A DNA stretch of 45,824 nt from JBCDCU01 sp039180865 (GTDB lineage: Bacteria; Pseudomonadota; Alphaproteobacteria; Rhizobiales; JACESI01). The notes below the pieces were generated by a model. It worked only from the letters and a program-made list of their open reading frames with translations. It did no database searches and was not told where the DNA came from. The stretch spans positions 1 through 45,824 of the forward strand of contig JBCDCZ010000005.1 in the NCBI GenBank assembly GCA_039180865.1, read 5' to 3'. How positions within the stretch are numbered: the stretch's first letter is position 1; each line of letters opens with the position of its first letter. This document shows positions 42,357 through 45,824 of this stretch, one piece after another. Made by a program: the position numbers and the translations under genes.

Positions 42357-43121
42357 TTAGGATACGGGCTCTTCGCCGTGATGCAATTGCCAGCCACGCG
42401 GTGTCAGGATCTCGTGCGGATTAAATCGGACTTTGTAGTCCATCTTTGACGAACCACGCACCCAATAGCCAAGATAAAGATAGGGAAGCCCGTGCCGTCG
42501 TGCACGCCGCACATGGTCAAGGATCATATAGGTTCCAAGACTGCGGGCCGCGAGTGACGTGTCGAAGAAGGAATAGACCATCGACAGGCCGTCATTCAGA
42601 ATATCGGTCAATGAGACGGCAACAAGTTCGCCTTCGCTCTTGCCGTTAATCGCCGAGTCAATCGTCCGGTACCGGTACTCGACGATCATAGTGTTCACAT
42701 GGCTGTCCTCGATCATCATTGAATAATCGAGAACACTCATATCCGCCATTCCACCCTGCTGGTGTCTGGTGTCGAGATACTGTCGGAACAAGGAATATTG
42801 TTCCGACGTCGGAGCAGTCGGGTTTTCAAAACCGATAATGTCGTTGTTGCGCTTCCATGTCCGCTTGAAAGACTTGGTCTCTTCGAAATCCTCTGTGCGA
42901 ACCCTGATAGAAAGGCAGGCCCTGCACATTTCGCAGGCGGGGCGATAAGCGATGTTTTGCGAACGCCGAAAACCGCCTTGCGTCAGCATATCATTGATAT
43001 CCGGAGCGCTTTCACCGATCAGATGCGTGAAGATCTTCCGCTCCATCTTGCCCTTCAGATAGGGGCAGGGTGACGGCGCAGTCAGGTAGAACTGGGGGAC
43101 GTCTTTGGGATAATGCGTCAC
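42357..43121 (-). CDS. bpt: aspartate/glutamate leucyltransferase (bacterial N-end rule)
   Basis: Moves leucine from Leu-tRNA onto proteins with N-terminal Asp or Glu, marking them for ClpAP. The 254-residue protein has the ATE/Bpt features: FYLTAPSPCPYLKGK with cysteine, FRRSQNIAYRPACEMCRACLSIRV with the Cys cluster, and the C-terminal Gcn5-like half (YLYLGYWVRGSSKMDYKVRFNPHEIL). Often annotated arginyltransferase; Asp/Glu leucyl activity is the known activity of the bacterial Bpt branch. Start is GTG at 43121, with AGGA 9 bases before. Located between RDD and EamA genes on the same strand. Confidence 0.95.
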   Translation of the reverse strand: MTHYPKDVPQFYLTAPSPCPYLKGKMERKIFTHLIGESAPDINDMLTQGGFRRSQNIAYRPACEMCRACLSIRVRTEDFEETKSFKRTWKRNNDIIGFENPTAPTSEQYSLFRQYLDTRHQQGGMADMSVLDYSMMIEDSHVNTMIVEYRYRTIDSAINGKSEGELVAVSLTDILNDGLSMVYSFFDTSLAARSLGTYMILDHVRRARRHGLPYLYLGYWVRGSSKMDYKVRFNPHEILTPRGWQLHHGEEPVS

Positions 43122-43224
43122 GACTTCAGTCCTGCGTCAGGATCGGACGACGGGATAGTCGTCTCAGGGAATCTACCATGATTAAGGGCGAATACAATGC
43201 TTCGCCCGGATTTGCTTGGGTTCA

Positions 43225-43731
43225 TCAACGATATTCTTCGGGAAGCTGATCCTGATTGACGAACAACATTCCGGAAAGAAAATCGTGTAATAGCCGTTGA
43301 CGTTTGGTGAAAAAACCGACGAGCAGTACGAACGGAGTCAATACACCCACCGAGAAGTAAAACACAAGTGTGTGGAAGAGCGCGATGATAACGCCTGGTC
43401 GTGTACCGTCCGACATCCGCGCGCATAATCCAAGTGCTCCCATCCCAATCGTCCTGGCGCGTTCCGAGCCCAGAGTCATGGCAATATAAAGGAGCGCGAT
43501 TGCCGCCGGTGTGACAGGGATCAATAGCCACGCAAGAGTAAGGGTCGGAATTCCGGCAAGGAAAAGGAAAACGATCGCGAAACTGATCAAAGCGCCGACG
43601 ATGATAAAATCGATAATGAACGCAAGAGCCCTGCGGGATAAGGTCGCTTCAAAGAGCGCCTGATTGCCGGGATAGTCGAAGACATCGCCCCGGTTCGCCT
43701 GATGGCTGTGATCGGTTTGGGGTTGTATCAA
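43225..43731 (-). CDS. RDD-family membrane protein
   Basis: A 168-residue inner-membrane protein. The RDD domain covers about residues 27-155: RRALAFIIDFIIVGALISFA with the Arg and Asp that name the family, then a second helix (LAWLLIPVTPAAIALLYIAM), TLGSERARTIGMGALGL, and ALFHTLVFYFSVGVLTPFVLLVGFF with RLLHDFLSGMLFV at the end. Function is unknown; some members are linked to ion or compatible-solute stress. The start appears to be TTG: the frame has no ATG before the first helix, and AGGA lies 7 bases upstream. It is 110 bases after hemB and 103 before bpt, all on the same strand. Confidence 0.9.
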   Translation of the reverse strand: MIQPQTDHSHQANRGDVFDYPGNQALFEATLSRRALAFIIDFIIVGALISFAIVFLFLAGIPTLTLAWLLIPVTPAAIALLYIAMTLGSERARTIGMGALGLCARMSDGTRPGVIIALFHTLVFYFSVGVLTPFVLLVGFFTKRQRLLHDFLSGMLFVNQDQLPEEYR

Positions 43732-43841
43732 GGTTTTTCCTGTCTACGAGGTCCGAAGACCCCGACGATAAGTTCGTTTTCTTATTGTATAAGTGGGTAG
43801 TCGAGGATGCGCCCGCAAGATCCGGCGTCCTGCGGATAACC

Positions 43842-44870
43842 CTATTGTTTGTCATTAAGAAGACGAGCAACGCGCGGCGCAAAATAACTCAAAACGCCAT
43901 CCGCGCCCGCCCTTTTGAAGGCGAGGAGGCTCTCGAACATGACGCGCTCTCCGTCAAGCCAGCCATTTTCCGCAGCCGCCATCATCATCGCGTATTCGCC
44001 GGAGACCTGATAGGCGAAGGTCGGCACTCCGAACTCAGTTTTCACACGGTGTATGATGTCGAGGTAGGGCATGCCGGGCTTGACCATGATGAGATCCGCC
44101 CCTTCATCGAGATCGAGCGCGACTTCCCGGATCGCCTCATCGGTGTTGCCCGGATCCATTTGATAGGTGCGCTTGTCTCCGACGAGGGTCTGATTGGTTC
44201 CGACCGCATCACGGAACGGACCGTAAAACGCTGACGCATATTTCGCGGCATAGGATAAAATCTGAATATCTTCGAAACCATCGCCGTCCAGGCTGCGCCG
44301 GATCGCCCCGACACGGCCATCCATCATATCAGATGGCGAGATGATATCCGCGCCCGCTTGCGCCTGATTGAGGGCCTGTTGGCAGAGAATATGGACCGTT
44401 TCGTCGTTGAGGATCGTCTCGCCCGCCATCACACCGTCATGGCCGTGGCTGGTATAGGGATCGAGCGCAACATCCGTCATAAGACCAACGGATACGCCGG
44501 CGTCCTTTATCGCGCGACAGGCGCAGCATACGAGATTATCGGGATTGAGCGCCTCGGATCCTTGTTCGTCACGCCGTGCCGGATCGGTATTGGGAAAAAG
44601 CGCAATGACAGGAATTCCCAGATCAGCGGCTTCTTTCGCAAGACCGACAGCACGGTCCACAGTATGACGTTCGACGCCCGGCATGGAGGGGACGGGAGAA
44701 CTCCCGTCTTTCCCATCCGTCAGAAAGATAGGCCAAATCAGGTCGTCCACGCTCAGCGAGTTTTCGCGAACGAGCCTTCGGCCCCAATCCGTGCGGCGGT
44801 TTCTCCGCATACGGGTGTGGTTGACAATCGGGTCGATATCGATTTTAGGACGCTGCGGCGAATTAAGCAT
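43842..44870 (-). CDS. hemB: delta-aminolevulinic acid dehydratase (porphobilinogen synthase)
   Basis: Joins two 5-aminolevulinate molecules to porphobilinogen in haem, cobalamin and other tetrapyrrole synthesis. The 342-residue protein has the Schiff-base lysines in LVGDKRTYQMDP and IMVKPGMPYLDI and the substrate loop SPSDMMDGRVGAIR. Its metal loop reads DVALDPYTSHGHDG: the zinc-binding cysteines of the E. coli enzyme are Ala and Asp, so this is the magnesium-using type described in Bradyrhizobium. An in-frame ORF runs up to 44966, but the start at 44870 (MLNSPQRPKIDID) is closer to family length. It is the first gene of the leftward hemB - RDD - bpt - EamA series. Confidence 0.96.
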   Translation of the reverse strand: MLNSPQRPKIDIDPIVNHTRMRRNRRTDWGRRLVRENSLSVDDLIWPIFLTDGKDGSSPVPSMPGVERHTVDRAVGLAKEAADLGIPVIALFPNTDPARRDEQGSEALNPDNLVCCACRAIKDAGVSVGLMTDVALDPYTSHGHDGVMAGETILNDETVHILCQQALNQAQAGADIISPSDMMDGRVGAIRRSLDGDGFEDIQILSYAAKYASAFYGPFRDAVGTNQTLVGDKRTYQMDPGNTDEAIREVALDLDEGADLIMVKPGMPYLDIIHRVKTEFGVPTFAYQVSGEYAMMMAAAENGWLDGERVMFESLLAFKRAGADGVLSYFAPRVARLLNDKQ

Positions 44871-45132
44871 GAGTAAGGCCTGTTTGGTTGCGGGTCTCCC
44901 CCTTCGTTCAGCCCTGGCGACACCTGAAGCACTCCGAAGGCACCTGGGACGTCTGAAAAGGTACACCCACGTGGCACCTTTTGCGCAAAGCCGAGAACAT
45001 TTTGCAGATCATCAGACTGCAATCATACTGGTAGGTGTACGTAAGTTTTGGGAAAAGGCAAACTTTACCCGCGCGGTTTGCCGCGATAGGAGAGCGCAGT
45101 AAAGCTTCATGGGAGGCTAAAGAGCGAACAGA

Positions 45133-45609
45133 ATGTCCGGCTTCAACAACGACGACCTTATCGACAATCCTTTTTTGCGCGCTCCGAAACCGCAGCCTTT
45201 ATCGATTTTCGGCCTGCCGGTTTTCGTCACCTTTTTGCGGGTGCTATCCATGGTGGTTCTGGGTATTGCAATCTACGTCTGGGCGCACTCGATCGGCTTC
45301 TTCGGCAGACACCTGATCGATTCCTTTGTCGCCGACAACCACACGGCCATCGTTGAAGGCATTCTCACTGTTGTCCTGCCGGCTCTTGCGGTTGGACTGT
45401 GGCTTGGCGCAAGTTGGGGATTCTTTCTTTGGGGGCTTTGCGCAATTGGCGTAATTTTTACGCATTTCGCGATCGAACAGGTAACTTTTTCACAGTATAT
45501 CTTGGGTTCATTCCTGATGGTCGCTTTGGCACTTTATTGCGGAGGTCTTATCATACTCGCTCTTTCAAGGATGGATTGGAAACCAGGCGAAAATACCAAT
45601 AAATCGTAA
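45133..45609 (+). CDS. small integral membrane protein, DUF6163-like
   Basis: A 158-residue protein with four predicted membrane helices (about residues 24-50, 70-92, 95-112 and 120-145), for example FVTFLRVLSMVVLGIAIYVWA, VLPALAVGLWLGASWGFFLW and ILGSFLMVALALYCGGLIIL. The N-terminus (MSGFNNDDLIDNPFLRAPKP) is polar and the C-terminus ends WKPGENTNKS. It resembles the DUF6163 proteins of Rhizobiales found next to hemB; the name is from memory of the family and not tested. Divergent from hemB, with a 262-base control region. Function is unknown. Confidence 0.7.
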   Translation: MSGFNNDDLIDNPFLRAPKPQPLSIFGLPVFVTFLRVLSMVVLGIAIYVWAHSIGFFGRHLIDSFVADNHTAIVEGILTVVLPALAVGLWLGASWGFFLWGLCAIGVIFTHFAIEQVTFSQYILGSFLMVALALYCGGLIILALSRMDWKPGENTNKS

Positions 45610-45761
45610 GCATTGAATTCATCTTCTATTTAATATGTTTTTTCAAAAGCCTGATTCATCTTAATTTAACTATCCCGCTTAAGTCGATTTTATGCGCACT
45701 GCCGTATTGTCATGCCTATAGGGGATCAAAAAGTATTCCCAAGCAGGAAAGGCGTTTAGGT

Positions 45762-45824
45762 ATGAGCAACATGATTGGGACAGCAGAAGTCCAGCCGGTT
45801 GTTGAGGACGAGGATGCGATCCGC
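45762..45824 (+). CDS. start of a gene cut by the right window edge, possibly a MarR-type regulator
   Basis: The first 21 codons (MSNMIGTAEVQPVVEDEDAI then Arg) run in frame to the window edge. CAGGAAAGG lies about 10 bases before the ATG; a second in-frame ATG at 45771 is possible. The context, a small membrane protein downstream of a divergent hemB, matches the place where Rhizobiales often keep a MarR-family (LdtR-type) regulator gene, but too little sequence is present to be sure. Confidence 0.4.
   Translation, partial: MSNMIGTAEVQPVVEDEDAIR

Noticed and set aside
45640..45690. Paired TTAA motifs as a CtrA site upstream of the last gene
   Set aside because: The spacing between the TTAA elements is 9 bases, not the 7 expected for CtrA.

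Overview
The window looks like chromosomal core DNA of an alphaproteobacterium, most likely a Hyphomicrobiales (Rhizobiales) member. G+C looks to be in the mid-50s by eye (not counted). The order rpoZ - rsh - pyrE - DUF2062 - acpS - lepB - rnc - era - recO - parC, the order Atm1-type ABC exporter - psd - pssA, and the order hemB - RDD - bpt are familiar in rhizobia and relatives. A DUF2865 protein and an Asp-rich, magnesium-type HemB fit the same group. No tRNA, rRNA, CRISPR array, transposase, integrase or phage gene was seen.

Layout. 1-4.3 kb, minus strand: a DUF2865 secreted protein cut by the left edge, the malic enzyme maeB, and an unannotated 52-residue membrane protein with its own Shine-Dalgarno site and hairpin terminator. 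4.6-8.3 kb, plus: cysS, a citramalate synthase (cimA) and an XRE-type regulator. 8.3-8.9 kb, minus: a LOG-family phosphoribohydrolase. 9.2-14.5 kb, plus: a LysM/Ig-like envelope protein, an Atm1-like ABC exporter, then psd and pssA (phosphatidylethanolamine synthesis) ending in a terminator. 14.5-19.7 kb, minus: an efflux operon reading padR - membrane fusion protein - RND pump, with palindromes upstream. 20.0-20.2 kb: a small orphan ORF. 20.5-23.9 kb, plus: a large repeat-built OmpA-domain protein, a 35-residue membrane peptide and a membrane-anchored helix-hairpin-helix protein. 23.9-27.1 kb, minus: an alpha/beta hydrolase and a soluble-type lytic transglycosylase. 27.3-28.7 kb, plus: dapA and smpB. 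28.7-30.0 kb, minus: a NYN-domain protein and a family-5 uracil-DNA glycosylase. 30.2-41.4 kb, plus: the rpoZ-to-parC block, interrupted by a minus-strand metallo-hydrolase-like gene between era and recO. 41.4-44.9 kb, minus: hemB, RDD, bpt and an EamA exporter. 45.1 kb to the end, plus: a small four-helix membrane protein and the first 21 codons of another gene.

How it fits together. Most genes are housekeeping: central metabolism, translation, lipid and haem synthesis, the stringent response, RNA processing and chromosome decatenation. The least conventional part is a group of envelope genes: the LysM/Ig protein, the modular BON-like/OmpA protein with its two downstream partners, the lytic transglycosylase and dapA. 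The best candidate for something undescribed is the 20.5-23.9 kb cluster. There, a protein with four modules of about 120 residues and a peptidoglycan-binding OmpA domain is followed by two small membrane proteins that are translationally coupled to each other. The 52-residue protein near 4.2 kb is the second candidate.
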